Part shown: piece after piece, positions 18,581 through 26,578 of the stretch | Layout of the letters: each line of letters opens with the position of its first letter | Numbering within the stretch: the stretch's first letter is position 1 | From: Streptomyces rhizoryzae | GTDB taxonomy: Bacteria > Actinomycetota > Actinomycetes > Streptomycetales > Streptomycetaceae | Length of the DNA stretch: 64,000 bases | Reading direction: 5' to 3' | NCBI RefSeq assembly: GCF_023155275.1 | Contig: NZ_JALMUV010000014.1 | Span: 81,337-145,336 of the forward strand | The notes under the pieces: model-generated | What the model saw: the letters and a program-made list of their open reading frames with translations, nothing else | The model's database searches: none | Told to the model about the DNA's origin: nothing | Position numbers and translations under genes: made by a program

Positions 18581-19195
18581 TCAGGCGGCGGCCTGCGGGC
18601 GGTTCGGATCGGTGCGCCAGCTGCGCCCCGGCCCCAGGACGTCGTCGAGGTCGCCGTCGACGTGCTGCTCCCATTCGGCGCGGTCGAGCTGGTAGGTGTG
18701 CAGGTCCCAGTGGCGTCCGCGGAAATAGAGATAGTCGCGCAGAACCGCGGTGGCGGAGCCGTCCTGGGAATTGAGGCCGACCGAACCGAACGTCGCTTCG
18801 GTGGTCTGCGCGATCACCCTATCGATGGGGAACATCGCGAAGGCATAGTTGATCGTCAGGTAAATCGCCTCGGATCCCACGCCGAGCCGGGCGCGTTCGG
18901 GATCCAGATAAACACCGGACTTGATGTGTCCGGCGGCGTCCAGTCCGTGCAGCGTGCTGAAACCCAGCAGATCTCCGCTGCCGCGGCGGGTGACGAGAAA
19001 AGCCGCATCGCACTTGGACAGGTCGCGATTGCCCGCGCGGCCGGTGGGGCTGACGTTCTCGATTCCGGTCCGCAGCATGGTGCGTATCAGGTCCGCGTGG
19101 TGCGCGGTGGACGCCGGGCGGAATGCCAGCCGGCGCGACGTGGTGTGCGGGAAGAGCACGGTGGTCGTCCCATCCTTCCGGGAAGTGCCGTTCAC
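18581..19195 (-). CDS. GNAT-family N-acetyltransferase (RimJ/RimL-like)
   Basis: Up to 204 residues with a GNAT core: RRLAFRPASTAHHADLIRTM at the start of the fold, GVYLDPERARLGVGSEAIYL as the beta4/CoA-binding region, and FRGRHWDLHTYQLDRAEW as the RimL-like end. It transfers an acyl group from acyl-CoA to an amine. GTG 19195 overlaps the aldo/keto reductase stop as GTGA and is my start; GTG 19159 is the alternative. In a cluster with a sugar aminotransferase it could acylate an amino sugar, the L-Dap amine or the product for self-resistance. None of these can be separated by sequence. Confidence 0.8.
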   Translation of the reverse strand: MNGTSRKDGTTTVLFPHTTSRRLAFRPASTAHHADLIRTMLRTGIENVSPTGRAGNRDLSKCDAAFLVTRRGSGDLLGFSTLHGLDAAGHIKSGVYLDPERARLGVGSEAIYLTINYAFAMFPIDRVIAQTTEATFGSVGLNSQDGSATAVLRDYLYFRGRHWDLHTYQLDRAEWEQHVDGDLDDVLGPGRSWRTDPNRPQAAA

Positions 19196-20211
19196 GCGGA
19201 CGGGTGGTGGCCGGCGGCGTCCGGGGCGTCCGCGCGGCCCGTACGCTCCTGGCGCAGCCGGTCCCAGTGCATCTCGCCGACCGCCGCCGGCAGCGTGTCG
19301 AGCTGGTGCAGGTCCTCCTCGGTCAGCCGCAGCCCGGCCGCGGCCACGTTCTCCTCCAGCCAGTGCAGGTGCCGGGTGCCGGGGATCGGGACGACGTCCG
19401 GGCCCTGCGCGAGCGCCCAGGCGATGGCCACCTGGGAGGGCGTGGCGGCGCCGTGCCGGGCGGCGATCGCGCGCAGCCCGTCGAGGATCGCCTCGTTGGC
19501 GCGCATCGCCTCGGCGCCGAACCGCGGGTCGCGGACCCGGGAGTCGCCCGCGCCCAGCCGGTCGGGGGAGACCCGGCCGGAGAGGAAGCCGCGCCCGATG
19601 GGGGCGAAGGCGAGGAAGCCGACGCCGTTGCGCCGGCACCAGGGCAGGATCTCCCGCTTGCTCTGCGGCGCCCACACCGACAGCTCGTACTGCACCGTGG
19701 TGAGCGGGAAGATGGCGTGGACCTCGTCGAGTTCGGCGCAGGTGGCGTGCGAGATGCCCAGGGCGCGGACCTTGCCGGCGGTGACCAGTTCGCCGAGCGC
19801 GCCCCAGGTCTCGGCGAGCGGCACGGCGGGGTCCACCCGGTGCAGCTGGTACAGGTCGATGGTGTCGGTGCGCAGCCGGCGCAGGGAGGCGTCGCAGGCC
19901 CGCCGCAGGTGCTCGGGACGGCCGTCGCGCATGAACCGGCCGTCGGGCCGGGCGACCATCCCGCACTTGGTCGCCACGACCGCCTCGGCCCGCCGGTGTT
20001 CCAGGGCGCGGCCGATCAACTCCTCGTTGGTGAACGGACCGTAGACGTCGGCGGTGTCGAAGAGATTGACGCCGAGATCCAGTGCCCGGTGGATGACCCG
20101 GATGGATTCCTGATCATCCCGCGGACCGGTCTCGTAGCCATACGACATGGAACTACAGCCAAGGCCGAGCGCGCTCACGGAAAAGCCGTCCGCCAGCTTG
20201 ATTTCCCACAT
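19192..20211 (-). CDS. Aldo/keto reductase
   Basis: A 339-residue NADPH-dependent aldo/keto reductase. The tetrad is visible: Asp and Tyr in FDTADVYGPFTNEELIG, Lys in VVATKCGM and His in YQLHRVD. GTRHLHWLEENVAA is the cofactor-binding end. ATG 20211 has TTGGAG 10 nt upstream. EryBII and related aldo/keto reductases act on NDP-deoxysugar intermediates, so a sugar role is reasonable here, but the sequence also fits general aldo/keto reductases. Its stop overlaps the GNAT start by 4 nt, so the two are translated together. Confidence 0.85.
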   Translation of the reverse strand: MWEIKLADGFSVSALGLGCSSMSYGYETGPRDDQESIRVIHRALDLGVNLFDTADVYGPFTNEELIGRALEHRRAEAVVATKCGMVARPDGRFMRDGRPEHLRRACDASLRRLRTDTIDLYQLHRVDPAVPLAETWGALGELVTAGKVRALGISHATCAELDEVHAIFPLTTVQYELSVWAPQSKREILPWCRRNGVGFLAFAPIGRGFLSGRVSPDRLGAGDSRVRDPRFGAEAMRANEAILDGLRAIAARHGAATPSQVAIAWALAQGPDVVPIPGTRHLHWLEENVAAAGLRLTEEDLHQLDTLPAAVGEMHWDRLRQERTGRADAPDAAGHHPSA

Positions 20212-20366
20212 CTGGTGCGTACTCCAAAATATCCGGTGTCGACGATACGGGGCGGCCGGGAAACCCTGGGCTTTCCCGCGGCACACATCGATATATGTCC
20301 GGGGCTTCAGCGCCGTCCCGCATCTTTCCGTATCCGCCGGGCGGTTCGGGAGTTGTCGGTGCGCAT

Positions 20367-21941
20367 TTACTCCCCGGGCCCGGCGGAATTCCGCTCCGCG
20401 GCGGGCCGGAGAATCTCCGCGAGCAGCTCGGGGGCGGCCTCGCCGGCGAACGTCACGAACTGGTCCGCCGTCATATCGGGGGCGTGGTAGTAGCGCATCC
20501 CGGCGGCGGTGGGCACGCCCAGGCTCACCAGCCCCAGCCACCGCTGCACCAGCGTCTGGCGCACCTTCAGCCCCAGCACCGCCTCCCGCTGGAGCGCCAC
20601 CGTCTCCCGCCGGGACACCCCGCGCCGCATGACGAGGTACCGCCCGGCGAAGGTGTGCCCCAGCGTCCGGTAGGCGACCACCGCCAGCAGGACCGGCAGC
20701 GGCGCGCCCCACAGCGGGACCTTCCACAGCCACCCGGGGACCACGCCGGTGGCGCCCAGCCAGGCCAGCAGGCCGCAGACCGCGGCGCAGAACACCGCCG
20801 CCCACAGCAGCCGCCGGTACAGCGCCGCGCGCGGGTGGCGGCGCAGCGGCTCCTCCAGCGGCCGCACCGGCCCGGGGAGGATCAGGCCCGCCACCCGCCG
20901 GGCCTCGCCGGCCGGTCCGCGCGGCAGGATGACGCTGGCCGGCTCGCTGGTGAGCGACCAGCTCGCCAGGCCGGTGGAGATCACCGAGGTCTCGGTGAGC
21001 CCGATCCAGCGCCAGAACAGCGGCTGGCTGAGGTGGATACCGCGCAGTCGCCGGTCGTCGCGGTGCACCTCCCGGGTCGACAGCAGGCCCTGCCGGGTGA
21101 CCAGCGCGGTGCCGTCCTCCTTGACCCGGCGGACCAGCTGGAAGTTCCAGTTGTCCTTGACGAAACCGCTGGTCAGCGCGCAGAGACCGAGGAAGGCGAC
21201 CACCGCGGCCCACAGCGCCCAGGCGACCGGGCGGCTGGGCGCGAGCCGGTCGATCAGGCGGTCCAGCGGGCCGATGAGGTCGAGGTTGACCAGGTCCAGC
21301 AGCCCGTCCAGGCTCCACAGCAGCAGCCCGCCGATGAGCATGCCCCAGATGTTGATGACGTTGTAGAAGATCCAGAACCAGCGCGCCCGGGCGAGCACGG
21401 TGTCCTGCCCGGCGCCCTCCTGCTCCGCGGCCCCGGCCCCGTCCTGCACCGCCGAGCGCATCAGCTCGCGGCGCAGCGCCTCGGCCCGGTCCTTGGAGAC
21501 CGCGTCGAGCCGCAGCGCGGCCCGGGACCGGCCGGAGCTGATGACCACCACGCGCAGCCCGGCGAGCCGGTGCCGCAGCTTGGCCTTGTGGTCGACGGTG
21601 CGGATCCGCTCGCGCGGGACCTGGCGGTAGACCCGCAGGATGCGGCCGGTCCGGATCTCCACCAGCTCGTCGGTGATGCGGTAGCGCGTGCGCAGCCAGC
21701 GCAGCACGTCGGAGGCGCTGATGACCATGCCGATACCGGTCGCGACCATCGCCGGCCACAGGTCCGACAGGTGCCGCCCGGTGCCGAAGAAGACCATCGA
21801 GAGCACGGTCGGCAGCGTGGAGAGCACCAGCCGCGCCAGATTGACCCAGATCAGCCGGCCGTTCAGCCGCTGCCAGGGCACCTCGTCACCGGGCGGCTCC
21901 GGTGCCGGGGCGGTGTGCTCCGGGACGTCCACCGTCGTCAC
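20367..21941 (-). CDS. PH-domain membrane protein (YdbT-like, DUF304)
   Basis: A 524-residue membrane protein with repeated bacterial PH domains. RYRITDELVEIRTGRILR with VYRQVPRERIRTVD is the first, the GTALVTRQGLLSTREVHRDD region the second, and YLVMRRGVSRRETVALQREA the third. Hydrophobic pairs lie between them. It resembles B. subtilis YdbT, which with YdbS forms a membrane complex of poorly known function. GTG 21941 overlaps the stop of the upstream PH gene as GTGA, so the pair is coupled. I see no direct tie to the metabolite pathway; it may be a core gene inside the cluster. Confidence 0.85.
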   Translation of the reverse strand: MTTVDVPEHTAPAPEPPGDEVPWQRLNGRLIWVNLARLVLSTLPTVLSMVFFGTGRHLSDLWPAMVATGIGMVISASDVLRWLRTRYRITDELVEIRTGRILRVYRQVPRERIRTVDHKAKLRHRLAGLRVVVISSGRSRAALRLDAVSKDRAEALRRELMRSAVQDGAGAAEQEGAGQDTVLARARWFWIFYNVINIWGMLIGGLLLWSLDGLLDLVNLDLIGPLDRLIDRLAPSRPVAWALWAAVVAFLGLCALTSGFVKDNWNFQLVRRVKEDGTALVTRQGLLSTREVHRDDRRLRGIHLSQPLFWRWIGLTETSVISTGLASWSLTSEPASVILPRGPAGEARRVAGLILPGPVRPLEEPLRRHPRAALYRRLLWAAVFCAAVCGLLAWLGATGVVPGWLWKVPLWGAPLPVLLAVVAYRTLGHTFAGRYLVMRRGVSRRETVALQREAVLGLKVRQTLVQRWLGLVSLGVPTAAGMRYYHAPDMTADQFVTFAGEAAPELLAEILRPAAERNSAGPGE

Positions 21942-22486
21942 GTCGCGTCCCCCGGGGTGGCCTGGGTGAGCGCGGTCAGCTCGGCGGCGGCCCGCGCCAC
22001 CACGTCCGCGTCGAGACCGACGATCTTGACGTGGCCCTCGTGCGCGGCGGTGACCACCCGCAGGGTGGCCAGCCCCAGCAACTGCTGGACGGGGCCGCGC
22101 GCCACGTCGACGCTCTGGATGCGGGAGATCGGGATGATCCGCCACTCCCGCACCAGCCAGCCCTTGAGCTCGTAGACGGCGAGATCGGTGCACTCCCAGC
22201 GGTGGACGCGGTAGCGCACGGTCGGCATGACCGCCCCGGTCACCAGATGGCCGGCCGCGGTGGCGAGGAGGACCGGACCGACCCAGGTCCGGCCCCCGTC
22301 CCACAGCCAGTAGGTGAGCCCCAGGGCACCGACCGAGACGACCAGCGACAGGGCGACCCGGATCGTCCACCACCACACCGCACGGCGTTCCACGCGGTGG
22401 CGGGGCGGGCGTATCGGGGATTGACGGTGGCCGGCCGAAAGTGCCAATGGCGGCACCTCTTCTCCAGTCATGCCGCTATCGTGCAC
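21938..22486 (-). CDS. PH-domain membrane protein (YdbS-like)
   Basis: A 182-residue protein with two transmembrane helices at about residues 38-60 and 68-88, then a bacterial PH domain: YRVHRWECTDLAVYELKG, IPISRIQSVDVARGPVQQLLG, TLRVVTAAHEG. It is the usual small partner of the larger PH protein that follows. GTG 22486 is preceded by GGGAG at 7 nt, whereas the in-frame ATG at 22471 has no ribosome site. Confidence 0.85.
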   Translation of the reverse strand: MHDSGMTGEEVPPLALSAGHRQSPIRPPRHRVERRAVWWWTIRVALSLVVSVGALGLTYWLWDGGRTWVGPVLLATAAGHLVTGAVMPTVRYRVHRWECTDLAVYELKGWLVREWRIIPISRIQSVDVARGPVQQLLGLATLRVVTAAHEGHVKIVGLDADVVARAAAELTALTQATPGDAT

Positions 22487-22533
22487 CGTCTTTCTCCCGA
22501 AACGCGATGATGCGTAACGGAATAAACGCGGTA

Positions 22534-23181
22534 TCAGCCGCTGATGGCCGGAGCGGATTTCGCCGCGTCGTCCAGCACCGTGGTGATCCAGGTCAGCAGG
22601 TCTTTCCCGGTGCGCAGTGCGGCGGCCTGCCAGAGTTCGCGCTGACCGTCATCCGGTTTCATTTTCAACTGCACCGCGCGTTCGGCCGCACCGGCGATTT
22701 CCTTGCGGGCCCGGACCTGCCGCCGCAGTTCGTTCCGCGACCAGCGGTGCTCCGCGGCCCGGGCCAGCCACTGGCCCCGCTCCTCCGCCGGCAGCCCCGC
22801 AACCTCGGCGTGGTGCTGGAAACTCAGGCCCTCGTGCCGCTCGCCCGGCGCGAACCGCCGGGCGACCCAGGCGTAGTTCCGCAGGGTCTGGTAGTCGAGC
22901 GAGGTCTGCGCGATGGCGTGCTTATAGCGGTTGGGGAATTCCGCCTGACCGTAGAGCAGCCAGTCGCCGAGCCACCAGGCGGAAGAGCTGGAAATCTCCT
23001 GGATCTGCCGGCCCAGACTGCGCCAGGCATCGATGGACATCCCCCGGGGGATACAGAGAGCGGTTCTCCCGCGCAATGCCTGGCCCGGTGACGCCGACGG
23101 ACCGGTTTGTGAGCTGCTTCCCCCGGCCGCGACGACCGGGTTCACCGATTTACGCAGAGCACCATCGAGCACTCCCCTCAC
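22534..23181 (-). CDS. LmbU-family transcriptional regulator 1
   Basis: Up to 215 residues. The family core is clear: MSIDAWRSLGRQI, SSSAWWLGDWLLYGQ, SLDYQTLRNYAWVARRF, LSFQHHAEVAGLP, WSRNELRRQVRA. LmbU of lincomycin biosynthesis binds DNA and activates its cluster. I place the start at GTG 23181, but GTG 23172 is nearly as good because GAGAGG lies just upstream; the first 35 or so residues are low-complexity and uncertain. It is divergent from the SARP gene and about half identical by eye to the second LmbU protein at 26579. It is probably a cluster-situated activator. Confidence 0.87.
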   Translation of the reverse strand: MRGVLDGALRKSVNPVVAAGGSSSQTGPSASPGQALRGRTALCIPRGMSIDAWRSLGRQIQEISSSSAWWLGDWLLYGQAEFPNRYKHAIAQTSLDYQTLRNYAWVARRFAPGERHEGLSFQHHAEVAGLPAEERGQWLARAAEHRWSRNELRRQVRARKEIAGAAERAVQLKMKPDDGQRELWQAAALRTGKDLLTWITTVLDDAAKSAPAISG

Positions 23182-23489
23182 CGCCTCTCGCTGCGTGGCA
23201 TTTCGTCAATAGAACACCGGGAGCGGCGGTATCTCCTTGATGGGATCTGGACGCCCTCCAAACGCCCAGGTTGGAGTCCGGCGGGTACGGGCCGGGCGAG
23301 GACCGGAGGGCGCGTATCCGTCCCGCCGGCGGGACGCCGCCACCGACCCGCGGGACGGTCCGCACCCCCTCCGACCTGCACCGTTCGCACGTCTTGTGCG
23401 CAGTCGTGGCGGTAGATAAGGGCGTGCACCGGAGCGTGTTCTATTGCTGGGCTATGATCACGCCGGAGGGGAGTAGGAGGGGGAAACGA
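23182..23489. promoter_or_regulatory. Divergent promoter region, LmbU1 and SARP
   Basis: A 308-nt gap. An inverted repeat CTCCAA-N9-TTGGAG sits at 23256-23276, roughly central. TATGAT at 23453-23458 could be a -10 box for the SARP gene, with AGGAGGGGG just before its ATG. Both flanking genes encode activators, so cross- or self-control here is likely. Confidence 0.5.
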
Positions 23490-25409
23490 ATGCCTGCCTC
23501 TCTGACCGCAACACTTCTCGGTCCCGTTCTGGCGATACGGGAAGGACGCCAACTCGAACTGGGGTCACCGACCCAGCGGACGATCTTCGCTGTGCTCGCC
23601 GCCCACGCGAACCGCATCGTCAGCCGCGACGAACTGGTCCAGGCGATCTGGGGGGACAACGCCCCGCCGACCGCCGTCAACAGCGTCTACACCTACGTCT
23701 CCCGGCTGCGGAACTCCCTGCGGCCGGAACACCGCGCCGACCACGCGGAGTTACTGGTCTCGGACCGCTCCGGCTACATGCTGCGCGTCGCGCCCGAGGG
23801 CGTGGACATCCAGCAGTTCGCCACCGCCCTGACCACCGCCCGCCAGCTGCGGGCCGAGGGCGCGGCACCCCGGGCGGTCCGCGAACTGGAAGCGGGACTG
23901 GGGCTGTGGCGCGGGACCCCGTACGGGGGCGCCATCGGCCCCTTCGTGCACACCGAGCGCGCCCGGCTGGCCGAGGCCCGCCTGCTGGCGCTGGAGGACT
24001 GCGCCGAGATGCTGCTCGACCTCGGCCGCCCGGTCGCCCTGGTCGGCGAGCTCTCCGCCCTGGTCCACCACCACCCGCTGCGGGAGCGTCTGCGCTACCT
24101 CCTCATGCGCTGCTACGTCGATCTCGGCTGGCACGCCGACGCCGTCCGGGAGTACCACTCCCTGCGCGAACGGCTCGTCGAGGAGCAGGGCATGGAGCCG
24201 GGCAGCCACCTCCAGCAGCTCTACGAGCAGGTGCTGCGCGGGGAGCCGGCGCCCGCGTCAGCGCCCCGCCCGGCGCGGCGGCCGGGCCCCGCGGCGCCCG
24301 CCGGCAGCGGCGGCCGGCCCGAGGCACTGGCCCAACTCGTCCGCGACGTCCCGGGGTTCACCGGCCGCACCGCGGAGCTGGCGCAGCTGACCGCGCTGGC
24401 GGAGGAGTCCGCCGCCGAGCCCACCCTGCTGCTGGTCACCGGCGGCCCGGGGGTCGGCAAGACCGCGCTGGCCACCCGCTTCGCGCACGCCATGGCCCAC
24501 CGCTATCCCGACGGCCAGCTCCACGTCGACCTGCGCGCCTCCGGCACGCCGGAGCAGCAGGCACCGGAGGCCGCCATCCGCCATCTGGTGGCCGCCATGG
24601 GCCAGCCCCCGCCGCCGGAGAGCATCGACGCCCGGGCCGCCTACCGCAGCCTGGTCGCCGACCGCCGGCTGCTGATCGTCCTGGACAACGCCGCCGGCGC
24701 CGAGCAGGTCAGGGCGCTGCTCCCCGGCACGCCGTCCTGCCTGGTGGTGGTCACCAGCCGCAACGGCCTGGCGGGCCTGATCGCCCGGGACGGCGCGCGG
24801 CGGATCGTCCTGGACGGGATGGCCGAGGAGGACGGCCTGCGGCTGTTCGGCCGGATCGCCGGCGAGCCGTTCACCGCCCGCCACCGCCCGTCCGTGCGGC
24901 GGCTGGTGGCCGCCTGCGACGGGCTGCCGCTGGCCCTGCGGATCGCCGCCACCCGCATCAAGGTCGCCCCCTCGCCCGAGGACGCCCTCGCCTGCTTCGA
25001 GAACGGCGACCCGGTGGACTTCCTGGAGCTGCCCGGCGACCGGGAGTCCTCGCTGCGCACCGTCATCGGCTGGTCCTACGACGCGCTTCCCCCCGAGGCC
25101 GCCCACGTCTTCATGGCGCTCGGCCTCCAGGAGGCGCGGGTGGTCACGCTGCCCCTGGCCACCGGGTTGAGCGGGATGGACCGTCCGGAGTGCCGGCGCG
25201 CCCTGCACGCCCTGGCCGACGCGGGCCTGCTGCGCGAGGTGGCCCCCGACCACTTCCGCCTGGACGCTCTGATTCTGGCGTACGCGCAGTGGCTGGGGAA
25301 GCCGCAGAGCCTGGTTCCCCGTCAACGCTCCGCGCCCTGCGCGCGATTAGCCACGATCACCACGATCGCCCCCAGCACGGACAGCGAGAGATTGCAGATG
25401 ACCTCGTAG
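23490..25409 (+). CDS. SARP-family regulator with NB-ARC domain
   Basis: A 639-residue AfsR-like regulator. It has an N-terminal winged-helix DNA-binding domain (SRDELVQAIWGDNAPPTAVNSVYTYVSRLR region), then the BTAD (VREYHSLRERLVEEQGMEPG). An NB-ARC ATPase follows with Walker A GGPGVGKT at about residues 318-325 and Walker B LLIVLDNA. The TPR part of AfsR is missing. The start ATG 23490 has a near-perfect AGGAGGGGG site. The last 30 or so residues run antisense through 88 nt of the convergent small gene and look unlike a conserved tail. It is likely the pathway activator. Confidence 0.92.
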   Translation: MPASLTATLLGPVLAIREGRQLELGSPTQRTIFAVLAAHANRIVSRDELVQAIWGDNAPPTAVNSVYTYVSRLRNSLRPEHRADHAELLVSDRSGYMLRVAPEGVDIQQFATALTTARQLRAEGAAPRAVRELEAGLGLWRGTPYGGAIGPFVHTERARLAEARLLALEDCAEMLLDLGRPVALVGELSALVHHHPLRERLRYLLMRCYVDLGWHADAVREYHSLRERLVEEQGMEPGSHLQQLYEQVLRGEPAPASAPRPARRPGPAAPAGSGGRPEALAQLVRDVPGFTGRTAELAQLTALAEESAAEPTLLLVTGGPGVGKTALATRFAHAMAHRYPDGQLHVDLRASGTPEQQAPEAAIRHLVAAMGQPPPPESIDARAAYRSLVADRRLLIVLDNAAGAEQVRALLPGTPSCLVVVTSRNGLAGLIARDGARRIVLDGMAEEDGLRLFGRIAGEPFTARHRPSVRRLVAACDGLPLALRIAATRIKVAPSPEDALACFENGDPVDFLELPGDRESSLRTVIGWSYDALPPEAAHVFMALGLQEARVVTLPLATGLSGMDRPECRRALHALADAGLLREVAPDHFRLDALILAYAQWLGKPQSLVPRQRSAPCARLATITTIAPSTDSERLQMTS

Positions 25410-25558
25410 CCCTGGAGCGGCGGGATGTGCGGGATGACGTAGCGGTTGACGAAGTTGAGCACCGGACCCAGGAACGGCTGGGTGGCCAACTGGTCGACGG
25501 TGCCGCTGAGTCCGGCGACGACCAGGAAGAGTCCGAGGAGCTGCACCAGCTTTGCCAT
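25322..25558 (-). CDS. Small membrane protein, unknown function
   Basis: A 78-residue protein with two hydrophobic stretches (LVQLLGLFLVVAGLSG near residues 4-20 and LSLSVLGAIVVIVAN near 57-72) joined by a polar loop containing VNRYVIPHIPPLQGYEVI. It looks like a two-helix membrane protein with both ends on the same side. I do not recognise a named family. Its 3' end overlaps the end of the SARP gene tail to tail by 88 nt, and it is divergent from the response regulator. Confidence 0.7.
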   Translation of the reverse strand: MAKLVQLLGLFLVVAGLSGTVDQLATQPFLGPVLNFVNRYVIPHIPPLQGYEVICNLSLSVLGAIVVIVANRAQGAER

Positions 25559-25718
25559 GCGGCCACGCTAGGCGGGCGGTACCGGTGGCCGGATCGGCCA
25601 TCGGTACCCCCCGCGCCGACCGAAGTGCCGCCGCCCGGCGGCCGGGACGGACCAAAGTACTGCCGGCCGCCGACTTCGGTACCAGCCGGCTGTCAGGGGC
25701 ACCCGTTACGCTGACCGC
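25559..25718. promoter_or_regulatory. Repeat-rich divergent promoter before the response regulator
   Basis: The core CGGTACC occurs three times (25577-25583, 25602-25608, 25677-25683). ACCGAAGT at 25619-25626 is matched by ACTTCGGT at 25673-25680 and by a near copy, ACCAAAGT, at 25651-25658. Such spaced half-sites are typical of binding by NarL-type regulators, including autoregulation. Confidence 0.5.
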
Positions 25719-26420
25719 ATGACCTCAGCCGAGTCCTCCACGGTGGTGTCCTCCACGGTCGACGTGCTGATCGTCGACGACGATCCGCTGGTCCGGGCGG
25801 GGTTGTCGGTGATGCTGGGCGGCGCCCCCGACCTGCGGGTGGTGGCCGAGGCCGGCGACGGCGCCGAGGCGATCGAGCTGGTCCGCCGGCACCGCCCGCA
25901 CGTGGTCCTGATGGACGTCCGGATGCCGGTGATGGACGGGCTGGCGGCCACCGAAGCGCTGCGGGCCGCGGACGGCGCCCCGGAGATCCTGGTCCTGACG
26001 ACCTTCGACGCCGACGCGTACGTCCTGCGCGCCCTGCGGGCCGGCGCCGCCGGGTTCGCCCTCAAGGACACCCCGCCGCCGGAGATCGTCGCGGCCATCC
26101 GGCGGGTGGCCCGGGGCGAGCCGGTGCTCTCCCCGGCGGTCACCCAGCGGCTGATCCGGCAGGTGGTGTCCGCGCAGGACACCTCGCACCGCCGCAGCCG
26201 GGCCGCGGAGCGGCTGGCGGTGCTCAACGACCGCGAGCGCGCGGTGGCGCTCGGTGTCGGCCAGGGGAAGTCGAACGCGGAGATCGGTGCCGCGCTCTAC
26301 CTGGGCGTCTCCACGGTCAAAACGCATGTCTCCAGCGTCCTGACCAAGCTCGGCCTCAACAACCGCGTACAGATTGCGCTGTTGGTGCAGGACGCCGGGG
26401 AGCTGGAGGACTACCGTTGA
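25719..26420 (+). CDS. NarL/FixJ-type response regulator
   Basis: A 233-residue regulator. The receiver domain carries LIVDDDPLVRAGL, the phosphoacceptor Asp in VVLMDVRMPVMDG, the switch Thr in VLTTFD and the Lys in FALKDTPP. The LuxR-type HTH is LNDRERAVALGVGQGKSNAEIG followed by STVKTHVSSVLTKLG. ATG 25719 is the start. No kinase gene adjoins it; the NarL-type kinase at 7712 in the same cluster is the natural partner candidate. Repeats in its promoter suggest self-control. Confidence 0.9.
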   Translation: MTSAESSTVVSSTVDVLIVDDDPLVRAGLSVMLGGAPDLRVVAEAGDGAEAIELVRRHRPHVVLMDVRMPVMDGLAATEALRAADGAPEILVLTTFDADAYVLRALRAGAAGFALKDTPPPEIVAAIRRVARGEPVLSPAVTQRLIRQVVSAQDTSHRRSRAAERLAVLNDRERAVALGVGQGKSNAEIGAALYLGVSTVKTHVSSVLTKLGLNNRVQIALLVQDAGELEDYR

Positions 26421-26578
26421 GTAGGCATCCGTCGAGAACGGCGGAGAAGCAGGCCCACGGCCTTTTTCGGGGGAAGTGACAAAGTTAAAGAAAGGGTATA
26501 GACACCGCCCGGCCGTGGCTGGATAGAGTTGCCTGCAATCAGTCGTCAAATGACCTAGCACGACAGAGGCAATGCATC

